From the NCBI RefSeq assembly GCF_900106525.1, contig NZ_FNOG01000004.1, positions 392,986 to 456,985 of the forward strand: a DNA stretch of 64,000 bases, given 5' to 3'. The position numbers were made by a program, and so were the translations under genes. Below are positions 56,887 to 64,000 of the stretch, piece by piece. The DNA is from Lysobacter enzymogenes (GTDB lineage Bacteria > Pseudomonadota > Gammaproteobacteria > Xanthomonadales > Xanthomonadaceae). How positions within the stretch are numbered: position 1 is the first letter of the stretch; every line of letters starts with the position of its first letter. The notes beneath the pieces were generated by a model that saw only the letters and a program-made list of their open reading frames with translations, made no database searches and had not been told where the DNA came from.

Positions 56887-57339
56887 ATGAACGCCCCCGC
56901 CCTCCCCGCTTCGCCCTTCCCGCTCGAACCCAGCGCCGCCGAGGCCCAGGCCGCGATCCGCGACGAATTCGCCTTCTTCGGCGACTGGTCCGAGCGTTAT
57001 CAATATCTGATCGACCTCGGCCGCAAGCTGCCGGACCTGCCGGAGGCCTACAAGACCGAGGAGCACCGGCTGCTCGGTTGCCAGTCGATGGTCTGGATCG
57101 TGGTCGACGGCGATGCCGACAAGCTCGTCTTCCACGCGATCAGCGATTCGGCCATCGTCTCGGGCCTGATCTACCTGGCGCTGCGCGTCTACAGCGGCCG
57201 CAGCGCCACCGAGATCATCGCCACTTCGGCCGACTACATCGCCGACATCGGCCTGGCCAAGCACCTCTCGCCGACCCGCAGCAACGGCCTGGCCGCGCTG
57301 CTGGCCTACATCCGCGAACAAGCGCAACGGCGGCTGTGA
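56887..57339 (+). CDS. sufE: SufE, sulfur-acceptor protein for Fe-S cluster assembly
   Basis: A 150-residue SufE-family protein. The persulfide-accepting cysteine lies in HRLLGCQSMVWIV, after the family block YLIDLGRKLPDLPE. It takes sulfur from a SufS cysteine desulfurase and passes it on to the Suf scaffold. No suf operon is nearby, so it stands alone between cysS and an exporter, whose GTG overlaps its stop (GTGA). Confidence 0.93.
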   Translation: MNAPALPASPFPLEPSAAEAQAAIRDEFAFFGDWSERYQYLIDLGRKLPDLPEAYKTEEHRLLGCQSMVWIVVDGDADKLVFHAISDSAIVSGLIYLALRVYSGRSATEIIATSADYIADIGLAKHLSPTRSNGLAALLAYIREQAQRRL

Positions 57340-58628
57340 GCGAGGCCGCCGCCCGCGCCGACAGTCCGCAGGACCCCGACGCAGGCGGCCCGATCAGCGC
57401 CTCGCAGTTGCTGCGCAATCCCGGCTTCGCCGGCCTGCTGATCTATCGCCTGCTGGCGATGCTGTCCTACCAGATCGTCGCGGTGACGGTCGGCTGGCAC
57501 GTCTACGAGCTCACCCGCGATCCGTTCGCGCTGGGCCTGATCGGCCTGACCGAGGTCGTGCCCTACTTCTGCTTCGCGCTGTTCGCCGGCTACGCGGTCG
57601 ACCACCTGCCGCGGCGCAAGCTCGGCATGTTCGCCTGCCTGGGCCTGCTGCTGACCACCTTGATGCTGGCCGGCGTCGCCAGCGACACCTTGCCGGCCGG
57701 CGCGTTCGGCATCGGCACCTTCACCATCTTCGCTGCCATCGCCATCAACGGCGTGGTGCGTGCGTTCCTGTCGCCGGTGTACATGTCGCTGTTCGCGCGC
57801 GTGCTCAAGCGCGAGCACTTCGCCCGCGGCGCGGGCGTGAGCAGCGTGGTGATGCAGACCGGGTTGGTGTTGGGTCCGGCCTTGGGCGGCGTGCTGGTGG
57901 CTTGGGGCGGGAAGACTTCGGCGTATCTGGTCGCAGCGGCCTTCGCTTTGGCCGGCGCGATCGCCATCATCACCCTGCGCGTGACCGAACCGCCGCCGCC
58001 GGCCGAATGCGCGCCGGTGTTCCAAAGCATCGGCGAAGGCCTGCGCTTCGTGTTCAACAACCAGGTCGTGCTCGGCGCGCAGGCGCTGGACATGTTCTCG
58101 GTGCTGTTCGGCGGCGCGGTCGCGCTGCTGCCGGCCTTCATCCACGACGTACTGCATTACGGCCCCGAAGCGCTGGGCGTGCTGCGCGCGGCGCCGGCCG
58201 CCGGCGCGGTGATGATGGGGCTGTGGCTGGCGCGGCATCCGCCGCAGAAGCACGCCGGGCGCCTGCTGCTGTGGGCGGTGGCCGGCTTCGGCCTGTGCAT
58301 CATCGGCTTCGCCCTGTCGCGCGAGTTCTGGCTGTCGGCGCTGATGCTGATGCTGTCGGGCATGTGCGACGGCGTGTCGGTGGTGCTGCGTTCGACCATC
58401 CTGCAGTTGTCCACGCCCGACGAGATGCGCGGGCGGGTGTCGTCGATCAACGGCATCTTCATCGGCTCGTCGAACGAGCTGGGCGCATTCGAATCGGGCC
58501 TGGCGGCCAAGCTGATGGGCCTGGTGCCGTCGGTGATCTTCGGCGGCTGCATGACCCTGGCCGTGGTCGGCGCCACCGCGAAACTGGCGCCGAAGCTGCG
58601 CCGGCTGGATTTGCGCGACTTGCAGTGA
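57336..58628 (+). CDS. MFS transporter, EntS-like (12 membrane segments)
   Basis: A 430-residue inner-membrane protein with about 12 membrane segments. The N-terminal half contains LAMLSYQIVAVTVGWHVYELT and the motif-A-like loop DHLPRRKLG; the second half has DEMRGRVSSINGIFIGSSNELG, typical of the EntS/macrolide-type MFS_3 group. It may export a siderophore or drug; no siderophore genes are present. The GTG at 57336 overlaps sufE. Confidence 0.85.
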   Translation: MSEAAARADSPQDPDAGGPISASQLLRNPGFAGLLIYRLLAMLSYQIVAVTVGWHVYELTRDPFALGLIGLTEVVPYFCFALFAGYAVDHLPRRKLGMFACLGLLLTTLMLAGVASDTLPAGAFGIGTFTIFAAIAINGVVRAFLSPVYMSLFARVLKREHFARGAGVSSVVMQTGLVLGPALGGVLVAWGGKTSAYLVAAAFALAGAIAIITLRVTEPPPPAECAPVFQSIGEGLRFVFNNQVVLGAQALDMFSVLFGGAVALLPAFIHDVLHYGPEALGVLRAAPAAGAVMMGLWLARHPPQKHAGRLLLWAVAGFGLCIIGFALSREFWLSALMLMLSGMCDGVSVVLRSTILQLSTPDEMRGRVSSINGIFIGSSNELGAFESGLAAKLMGLVPSVIFGGCMTLAVVGATAKLAPKLRRLDLRDLQ

Positions 58629-58634
58629 GGCCGC

Positions 58635-58985
58635 TCAGCGCGGCCGGTCGCGGCGATCTTCGCCGGTGCGGTCGCGCTCGTCCTTGGACGCGGCCGGCGG
58701 CTTGCGCAGCGCCACCGCGATCGCGCCCAGCAGCGCGACCACGCCATTGAACAGCCCCACGGCGATGGCGACGAGCACGTCGGCGTAACCGTCGACGTAG
58801 TTCGTATCGACGTCCTGGCTGGCCAGCTTCCAGCCGAGCACGCCGATCAGCGGCGAGCCGACCAGCAGGTTGAGCGCAAACATCGCCACCGCGGCATAGC
58901 GCAGATAGCCGCGCGACCAATGCCACAGCAACACGTTCCAGCCCAACACCAGCACCGGGCCGAAGATCAGGATCGCTTGTTCCAT
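58635..58985 (-). CDS. Small membrane protein, 116 residues
   Basis: Three membrane segments (AILIFGPVLVLGWNVLLWHW, AVAMFALNLLVGSPLIGVLGW, VLVAIAVGLFNGVVALLGAIAVAL) and a charged C-terminal tail KDERDRTGEDRRDRPR on one side. No family is recognised. It converges on the MFS gene with six bases between. Confidence 0.65.
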   Translation of the reverse strand: MEQAILIFGPVLVLGWNVLLWHWSRGYLRYAAVAMFALNLLVGSPLIGVLGWKLASQDVDTNYVDGYADVLVAIAVGLFNGVVALLGAIAVALRKPPAASKDERDRTGEDRRDRPR

Positions 58986-59049
58986 GCGCGGATTCTCCTG
59001 GCGAAGCCGGCATCCTAGCCGCATTCGCCGCGCGCCGCGCCGGCCGGCG

Positions 59050-59523
59050 TCAGGCGCGCTGCGCCCATTGCGCGTACAAGCCGGCCTCCTCGTGCGGCCG
59101 CAGTTGCCGCAACGGTAGCGTTTGCTGCGCCGGCGGCAGCGCCATCTGCGCGTAGACCGCGGCGGTGGACAGGCCGAACGCTTCGCCGTCCTCGTTCGAA
59201 TAGGCGTAATACGCGGCCTCGATGCCGGCCAGGTGCATCGCCGCCAGGCACATCGGACAGGGATGGCCGCTGGCGTAGATCGTGCAGCCCGTCAGCCGGG
59301 TCAGGCCGAGCGCGTGCGCGGCCGCGCGGATCGCCAGCAGTTCGGCGTGCGCGGTCGGGTCGCCGGTTTCGACGATGCGGTTGGCGGCGCGCGCGATCGC
59401 CTGCCCGTCGCGCACCACCACCGCGCCGAACGGGCGGCCGCCGGCGGCGGCGTTGGCACGCGCCAGGGCGATGGCTTCGCGCATGAATTCGAGATGACGC
59501 GGGTCGGCAGGGCGGTCGTTCAT
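59050..59523 (-). CDS. Nucleoside/guanine deaminase-like zinc enzyme
   Basis: A 157-residue member of the cytidine-deaminase-like superfamily. The zinc site is HAELLAIR (H and proton-shuttling E) and the double-cysteine block PCPMCLAAMH. The C-terminal AFGLSTAAVYAQMALP region fits guanine deaminase GuaD or related nucleoside deaminases more than TadA. It deaminates a base or nucleoside in salvage. Confidence 0.8.
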   Translation of the reverse strand: MNDRPADPRHLEFMREAIALARANAAAGGRPFGAVVVRDGQAIARAANRIVETGDPTAHAELLAIRAAAHALGLTRLTGCTIYASGHPCPMCLAAMHLAGIEAAYYAYSNEDGEAFGLSTAAVYAQMALPPAQQTLPLRQLRPHEEAGLYAQWAQRA

Positions 59524-59663
59524 GGCGGGCTCCGCGGCGGCGAGGAGGACAGCGTGCCTGTGCGAGGCGCGCGCGGCGTGGACCGATCTTGGCGGCTTGC
59601 GGCCGCGTCCGCGACCGTCGCTACCGCTCCCGTTGCGGTGCGCGGTGCGCGGTGCGGCGCTTG

Positions 59664-59764
59664 CCCCAAGCCGTCATCCCCGCGAAAGCGGGGATCCAGG
59701 GATTTACCGCGACACCACTCTGAAGTCTCTGGATCCCCGCCCTCGCGGGGATGACGGCTTGGGG
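59664..59764. repeat. Inverted-repeat element, about 100 bp
   Basis: CCCCAAGCCGTCATCCCCGCG and its reverse complement CGCGGGGATGACGGCTTGGGG form the ends; GATCCAGGGA and TCTGGATC continue the arms. Such CGTCATCCCCGC elements are common in GC-rich gammaproteobacteria. It shares the 435-bp gap 59524-59958 with the tandem repeat and terminator below; no gene is visible. Confidence 0.75.
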
Positions 59765-59770
59765 GAAACG

Positions 59771-59854
59771 CGGGCGCTGTCTCGGGCGCTGTCTCGGGCG
59801 CTGTCTCGGGCGCTGTCTCGGGCGCTGTCTCGGGTGCTGTCGCGAGCGCTGCCG
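59771..59854. repeat. 12-bp tandem repeat, five perfect and two imperfect copies
   Basis: The unit CGGGCGCTGTCT is repeated exactly at 59771, 59783, 59795, 59807 and 59819, then two altered copies to 59854. On the minus strand it reads as repeated PETA, but I do not support a gene. Copy number may vary between strains. Confidence 0.9.
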
Positions 59855-59909
59855 CGAACGAAGCGGCCTCGGCGCGGCCTCGGCGCGGCCTCGATGCGCC
59901 GAAAACGAA

Positions 59910-59933
59910 AAAGCCCGGCCGAAGCCGGGCTTT
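59910..59933 (-). terminator. dksA terminator
   Basis: AAAGCCCGGC-CGAA-GCCGGGCTTT, followed on the minus strand by TTCG after a T-rich arm. It lies 25 bp after the dksA stop. Confidence 0.85.
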
Positions 59934-59958
59934 CGTCGGATGCCGCAAGCCGACGGGC

Positions 59959-61038
59959 TCAGTCGCCCATCTGCTTCTGCATGTGCTCCCAACGCTCCTG
60001 CGCGTCGATGGTGCGTTCGGCGGTCAGGCGCGCCTCCAGGCGATCCAGGCCGATCTCTTCGCCGGTATCGACGCAGAAACCGTAGTCGCCCGAGTCCACG
60101 CGCTTGAGCGTGCTGTCGATCTTGCTGATCAGCTTGCGGTAGCGGTCGCGGGTGCGCAGTTCCAGCGAGTTCTCCGTCTCGCGGGTCGCGCGCTCGGCTT
60201 CGTCGCCGACGTCGCGCACTTCGTCCTTGAGGTTCTCGATGGTCTGCTTGGATTCCTCGACCAGATCCGTGCGCCATTGCAACAGGCGTTGACGGAAATA
60301 CTCGAGCTGCAGCGGGTTCATGTATTCCTCGTCCGAGGTGGGCTTGTAGCCCTCCGGCACGATCGGACGGCCGGTCGCGGGATCGTTCTTGTACTGAACG
60401 ACCTTGACCTTGGTCTTCGGCGCGGGCGAGGACGGCGCCTTGGTGGTCACCGCCACGGCGACCTTGCCGGCCGGACGGGCCGCAGCGGCCGCGGGCTTGC
60501 CGGCGGGAGGATTGCTGGATGCTGTCTGGGTCACTGTGTTCTTGCTTTTGTCGGAGATGCTGTCGGCCTGCTTCGCTTTGGACGCCGGGGCGGCCGGCTT
60601 GGCAGGTTGCGGTGGGGTTCGCTGTGCGCTCGGCGCAGGCGGCTGCTTCACAGCTTGAGGCTTGTTCGCTTCAACTTTTTTAAGGTCGGCCTTGGCGGCA
60701 GTTTGCTTGATCGGCGTCGCTTTGGTTGCGACCGGCTTGGCCGCCGCGGCGGGCTTGGCCGGTGCGGCCGCCTTGGTCGCCGCCGGCTTGGCTGCGACCG
60801 GCTTGGCCGCGGGTTTGGCCGGCGCCGCCTTCTTGGCCGCAGCGGCCTTGACCGGGGCCGCCTTGGCGGCCGGCTTGGCCGCGACCTTCTTGGCCGCCGC
60901 CTTGGCCGGCGCCTTCTTGACCGCCGGCTTGCTCGCCGCCGTCTTCTTCGGCGCAGGCTTGGCAGCCTTCTTCGCGGCCGGCTTGACGGTCTTCTTGGCG
61001 GCCTTGGCGGCCTTCTTCGCAGGTTTTTTCACTGCCAC
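59959..61038 (-). CDS. dksA: DksA-family RNA polymerase regulator with a histone-H1-like N-terminal tail
   Basis: The 359-residue protein has a Lys/Ala/Pro-rich tail (residues 1 to about 215) like histone H1, then a DksA core. The core has the coiled-coil tip DVGDEA (matching DxxDxA of E. coli DksA), NSLELRTRDRYRKLISKID, and the globular end FCVDTGEEIGLDRLEARLTAERTID. Only one of the four zinc cysteines remains (C; T, T and A in the other places). It should bind the secondary channel of RNA polymerase and work with ppGpp. The start is GTG at 61038, with AAGGA ten bases upstream. Confidence 0.85.
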   Translation of the reverse strand: MAVKKPAKKAAKAAKKTVKPAAKKAAKPAPKKTAASKPAVKKAPAKAAAKKVAAKPAAKAAPVKAAAAKKAAPAKPAAKPVAAKPAATKAAAPAKPAAAAKPVATKATPIKQTAAKADLKKVEANKPQAVKQPPAPSAQRTPPQPAKPAAPASKAKQADSISDKSKNTVTQTASSNPPAGKPAAAAARPAGKVAVAVTTKAPSSPAPKTKVKVVQYKNDPATGRPIVPEGYKPTSDEEYMNPLQLEYFRQRLLQWRTDLVEESKQTIENLKDEVRDVGDEAERATRETENSLELRTRDRYRKLISKIDSTLKRVDSGDYGFCVDTGEEIGLDRLEARLTAERTIDAQERWEHMQKQMGD

Positions 61039-61240
61039 GACAGGCTTGTCCTTCTATTCCCTGAGGGCGCCGCCGGACGCGGTCCGGCGGCATCGCGGGC
61101 CAAGCATGACCCACCCGGCCATCAAATGCACATGCGTTCGATGACCGCAAGTGAAATCCGGCGCAACGCCGGTTTTCGCCCGGCCCGGACGGCACGGCTT
61201 CGCGTTTCGCGCCGCGGCGGACCTTCGTCTTGCACTTGCC

Positions 61241-61290
61241 TTGTTTTGGGGAAAGCGCGCTGTTATACCCTGCCGGGGCACCCGCGGCAA
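61241..61290. promoter_or_regulatory. Candidate divergent promoters between dksA and yidD
   Basis: Leftward: TTGCCG (61290-61285), 17-base spacer, TATAAC (61267-61262). Rightward: TTGTTT (61241-61246), 16-base spacer, TTATAC (61263-61268). The two -10 boxes overlap, so the promoters would exclude each other. They lie in the 368-bp gap 61039-61406, which holds no gene I can see. Confidence 0.35.
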
Positions 61291-61406
61291 CCGCGCCGCA
61301 CGGGGTCCGCGACACGCCCGCCGGAGGCGTAAAATACGTCCCGGCGCGGGGCTTTACCTCGCGCCCTTCCCCGCACCGTCACTACCGTTGCCGGCATTAA
61401 GGAAAC

Positions 61407-61679
61407 GTGATCGCCCGCCTCCTCCTCGTCCTGCTGCGCGGCTACAAACGCTGGATCAGCCCCCTGCTCGGCCAGCGTTGCCGCTTCCACCCGAGCTGTT
61501 CGTCGTATTCGATGACGGCGATCGCGCATTACGGCGCGCTCAAGGGCAGCTGGCTCACGCTCAAGCGGCTGGCGCGCTGCCATCCGCTGCATCCCGGCGG
61601 CTACGACCCGGTGCCCGGCACCGAAGACCCCGCCGCCTCCCCCGACTCTTCCGGACACTGCTCATGCCATCGACCCTGA
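61407..61679 (+). CDS. yidD: YidD, membrane protein insertion efficiency factor
   Basis: A 90-residue protein with an N-terminal hydrophobic helix ([21 protein letters not shown]) and the family core [20 protein letters not shown] and GGYDPVPG. It helps YidC-dependent insertion of inner-membrane proteins. GTG start at 61407 follows AAGGAAAC. In many bacteria yidD lies beside rnpA and yidC; here it is upstream of dihydroorotase and overlaps it by 16 bases. Confidence 0.92.
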   Translation: MIARLLLVLLRGYKRWISPLLGQRCRFHPSCSSYSMTAIAHYGALKGSWLTLKRLARCHPLHPGGYDPVPGTEDPAASPDSSGHCSCHRP

Positions 61680-62995
61680 TCGTCAACGCCCGCCTGGTCA
61701 ACGAAGGACGCGAATACGACGGCGACCTGCGCATCGACGGCGAGCGCATCGCCGAAATCGGCGCCGGCCTGTCGGCGCGCGCCGGCGAGACCGTGATCGA
61801 CGCGCGCGGCCGCCGCCTGCTGCCGGGCATGATCGACGACCAGGTCCACTTCCGCGAACCGGGCATGGAATACAAGGCCGACATGGCCACCGAATCGGCC
61901 GCGGCGGTGGCCGGCGGGCTGACCACGTTCATGGACATGCCCAACACCAGCCCGCCGACCCTGGATGCGGCCGCGCTGGAAGACAAATACCGCCGCGCCG
62001 CCGGCCGCGCCTGGGGCAACTTCGGCTTCTATCTTGGCGCGAGCAACGACAACCTCGCCGCGATCCAGTCGCTGGACCCGCGCAGCGCGCCGGGGGTGAA
62101 GGTGTTCATGGGCGCGTCCACCGGCAACATGCTGGTCGACGATCCGGTCACGCTGGACGCGATCTTCCGCGACGTGCCCACGCCGATCATCACCCACTGC
62201 GAAGACACGCCGATGATCGACGCCGAGCTCGCCCGCTACAAGGCGAAGTACGGCGACGACATCCCGGCGCAGTTCCATCCCGACATCCGCTCGCGCGAAG
62301 CGTGCAAGAAGTCGACCGAGCTGGCGATCTCGCTGGCGCGCAAGCACAACACCCGCCTGCACGTGCTGCACATCAGCACCGCCGACGAGCTGGCGCTGTT
62401 CCAGCCCGGCCCGATCGAAGGCAAGCGCATCACCGCCGAGACCTGCATCCACTTCCTGCGCTTCGATCGCAGCGATTACGAAAAGCTCGGCCATCTGATC
62501 AAGTGCAATCCGGCGATCAAGGATCCGGCCGACCGCGAGGCGCTGATCCGCGCGGTGGCCGAGAACGTGATCGACGTGCTCGCCACCGACCACGCGCCGC
62601 ACACGCTGGAAGAAAAAGCGCGCCCTTACACCTCCGCGCCGAGCGGCCTGCCGCTGGTGCAGTTCGCGCTCAACGCCGCGCTGGAGCTGGTGCACGAAGG
62701 CCGGCTGAGCACGGCGCAGGTGGTCGACAAGTTCGCCCACGCGCCGGCCAAGCTGTTCGACGTGGAGCTGCGCGGTTTCCTGCGCGAAGGCTATTTCGCC
62801 GACCTGGTGCTGATCGACGACACGCCGTACACGGTGGCGCGCGAGGACGTGCTGTCCAAGTGCGGCTGGTCGCCGTTCGAAGGCCGCACCTTCCGCAGCC
62901 GCATCGCCTCGACCTGGGTCAACGGCCAGTTGGCCTGGGACGGCGTGTCGCTGGTCGGCGCGCCGAACGGGCAGCGTCTGGCGTTCGCGCGATGA
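61664..62995 (+). CDS. pyrC: Dihydroorotase, QxH variant
   Basis: The 443-residue amidohydrolase closes carbamoyl aspartate to dihydroorotate in pyrimidine synthesis. The first metal motif is [10 protein letters not shown], where the common DxHxH has Gln for the first histidine. The metal-bridging lysine region [30 protein letters not shown] and the catalytic aspartate in ATDHAPH are normal. [11 protein letters not shown] form is also known to me from Bacteroidetes dihydroorotases, so this is probably an active subgroup. It overlaps yidD and the M23 gene. Confidence 0.85.
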   Translation: MPSTLIVNARLVNEGREYDGDLRIDGERIAEIGAGLSARAGETVIDARGRRLLPGMIDDQVHFREPGMEYKADMATESAAAVAGGLTTFMDMPNTSPPTLDAAALEDKYRRAAGRAWGNFGFYLGASNDNLAAIQSLDPRSAPGVKVFMGASTGNMLVDDPVTLDAIFRDVPTPIITHCEDTPMIDAELARYKAKYGDDIPAQFHPDIRSREACKKSTELAISLARKHNTRLHVLHISTADELALFQPGPIEGKRITAETCIHFLRFDRSDYEKLGHLIKCNPAIKDPADREALIRAVAENVIDVLATDHAPHTLEEKARPYTSAPSGLPLVQFALNAALELVHEGRLSTAQVVDKFAHAPAKLFDVELRGFLREGYFADLVLIDDTPYTVAREDVLSKCGWSPFEGRTFRSRIASTWVNGQLAWDGVSLVGAPNGQRLAFAR

Positions 62996-63888
62996 GGGTT
63001 GCGATGCACGCGGCCGCGCTGTTGCTGGCGGCCGCGGCGCCGGCGGCATCGGCGCAGGTGGTCGCTTCCGGCACGATTCCCGACGGCAATGCCGCGCCGG
63101 CGCAGGCGGCCGATGCGCGAACGGTATTTCCCGCTTCGGTGCCGCAAGGCTCGATGGTGATCGGCAAGGTGCCGCCGGGCAGCGTGGTGCGCTACGGTGG
63201 CCGGACCTTGCGGGTCACGCCCTACGGAAGCGTGGTGTTCGGCGTCGGCCGCGACGCCAGCGGTACGCTCAGCGTCGAGGTGCAGTCGCCGGGCGGCGCG
63301 CCGCAACGCGCGGCGATTGCGGTGACGCCGCGCGATTTTCCGACCGAATACATCCAGGGCGTCCCGCCGAAGACCGTCAACCCGCCGCCGGAAATCGCCG
63401 CGCGGATCGAGCGCGAACAGGCGCAGGTGACCGCCGCGCGCGTGCGCGACGACGAGCGCCCCGACTTCGCCCAGCCGTTCCAGTGGCCGGTACAGGGCCG
63501 CATCAGCGGCCGCTTCGGCAACCAGCGCGTCTACAACGGCCAGAAGGGCTCCGGCCATTCGGGCATGGACATCGCCGCGCCGACCGGCACGCCGGTGAAA
63601 GCGCCGACCGCCGGCGTGATCACCTTCGCCGCGCCCGACTTGTACCTCACCGGCGGCACCGTGCTGCTCGATCACGGGCATGGCGTCAGCTCGAACTTCC
63701 TGCACCTCTCGCGCATCGACGTGAAGGTGGGCGACCGCATCGCCCAGGGCCAGATCGTCGGCGCGGTCGGTGCGACCGGCCGCGCCACCGGGCCGCACCT
63801 GCATTGGGGCATGAACTGGTTCGACGTGCGCATCGATCCGCTGCTGGTGCTGGAGCGGGCGCAGGCGGCTGGCAAGGCGACGCCGTAA
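62992..63888 (+). CDS. M23-family (LytM) metallopeptidase, secreted
   Basis: A 298-residue protein with a signal peptide (cleavage after ASAQ), a beta-rich N-terminal region and a C-terminal LytM domain. Zinc ligands are HSGMDIAAPTGTPV (HxxxD) and HLHWG (HxH); LLDHGHGVSSNFLHL is also conserved. It cuts peptide bridges in peptidoglycan. The ATG overlaps the dihydroorotase stop (ATGA); a second ATG four codons later is possible. Confidence 0.9.
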   Translation: MRVAMHAAALLLAAAAPAASAQVVASGTIPDGNAAPAQAADARTVFPASVPQGSMVIGKVPPGSVVRYGGRTLRVTPYGSVVFGVGRDASGTLSVEVQSPGGAPQRAAIAVTPRDFPTEYIQGVPPKTVNPPPEIAARIEREQAQVTAARVRDDERPDFAQPFQWPVQGRISGRFGNQRVYNGQKGSGHSGMDIAAPTGTPVKAPTAGVITFAAPDLYLTGGTVLLDHGHGVSSNFLHLSRIDVKVGDRIAQGQIVGAVGATGRATGPHLHWGMNWFDVRIDPLLVLERAQAAGKATP

Positions 63889-63936
63889 AGGGCGCTGTCG
63901 CGTTGACTACGAAGCGATGATGGCTGCGATCTACCT

Positions 63937-63963
63937 GTAGGAGCGGCGCGAGCCGCGACTGCG
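63937..63963 (+). repeat. Interspersed palindromic repeat (GTAGGAGCGGCG type)
   Basis: GTAGGAGCGGCGCGAGCCGC continues into GACTGCG, the same family as 39884 and 42266-42420. It lies 48 bp after the M23 gene. Nothing else is visible up to the window end. Confidence 0.7.
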
Positions 63964-64000
63964 GGGCATCGGATCGCGGCGAAATCGTGCGCGCGCCCGG

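Overview
This is a GC-rich window from a gammaproteobacterium of the Xanthomonadaceae, most likely Lysobacter or a close relative. Three things point there: the arginine cluster is the Xanthomonas type (N-acetylornithine carbamoyltransferase plus a fused N-acetylglutamate synthase/kinase), there is an XVIPCD-type T4SS effector, and short intergenic palindromes of the type common in this family are scattered through the window. I saw no rRNA, tRNA, CRISPR array, integrase or transposase.

Layout. 1-5.5 kb: the pga operon for poly-beta-1,6-GlcNAc (3' end of pgaA, pgaB, pgaC, and a pgaD that carries an added TonB C-terminal domain). 5.8-9.4 kb: a phosphotransferase, a DUF4442 protein, a DHA2 exporter and a DUF952 protein. 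9.4-12.5 kb: an arsenic operon (arsR-arsC-arsH-arsB) with an operator-overlapping promoter. 12.7-14.1 kb: an AT-richer two-gene insert (GIY-YIG nuclease plus a possible PD-(D/E)XK protein). 14.3-20 kb: a CocE/NonD hydrolase, several unknown genes, a duplicated gene tail with terminator, and a 21-bp-periodic repeat array.

20.2-27.3 kb is the most striking region. It is a clearly AT-richer, tightly overlapping five-gene operon: calcineurin-type phosphoesterase, all-helical GASH-like protein, two different GTPases, and a GAP1-like protein. It matches the computationally predicted double-GTPase (GTPase-associated) conflict systems and looks like horizontally acquired defence. It is flanked by a degraded serine-hydrolase copy on the upstream side.

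28-35 kb: a SnoaL/DJ-1 fusion with an AraC-type membrane regulator, a serine hydrolase broken by one amber codon, and a T4SS immunity lipoprotein next to an effector gene that is also broken by one amber codon. 35-42 kb: a LytS/LytR-like two-component pair, a TAP-like hydrolase, small secreted proteins and a thioesterase. 42.4-54.6 kb: one long leftward arginine/proline operon (argF'-argG-argE-argAB-GNAT-argC-proS-argH-proB-proA), preceded by a possible arginine leader-peptide attenuator. 54.7-64 kb: housekeeping genes (cysS, sufE, an MFS exporter, a deaminase, a cysteine-poor dksA with a histone-H1-like tail, yidD, dihydroorotase and an M23 peptidase).
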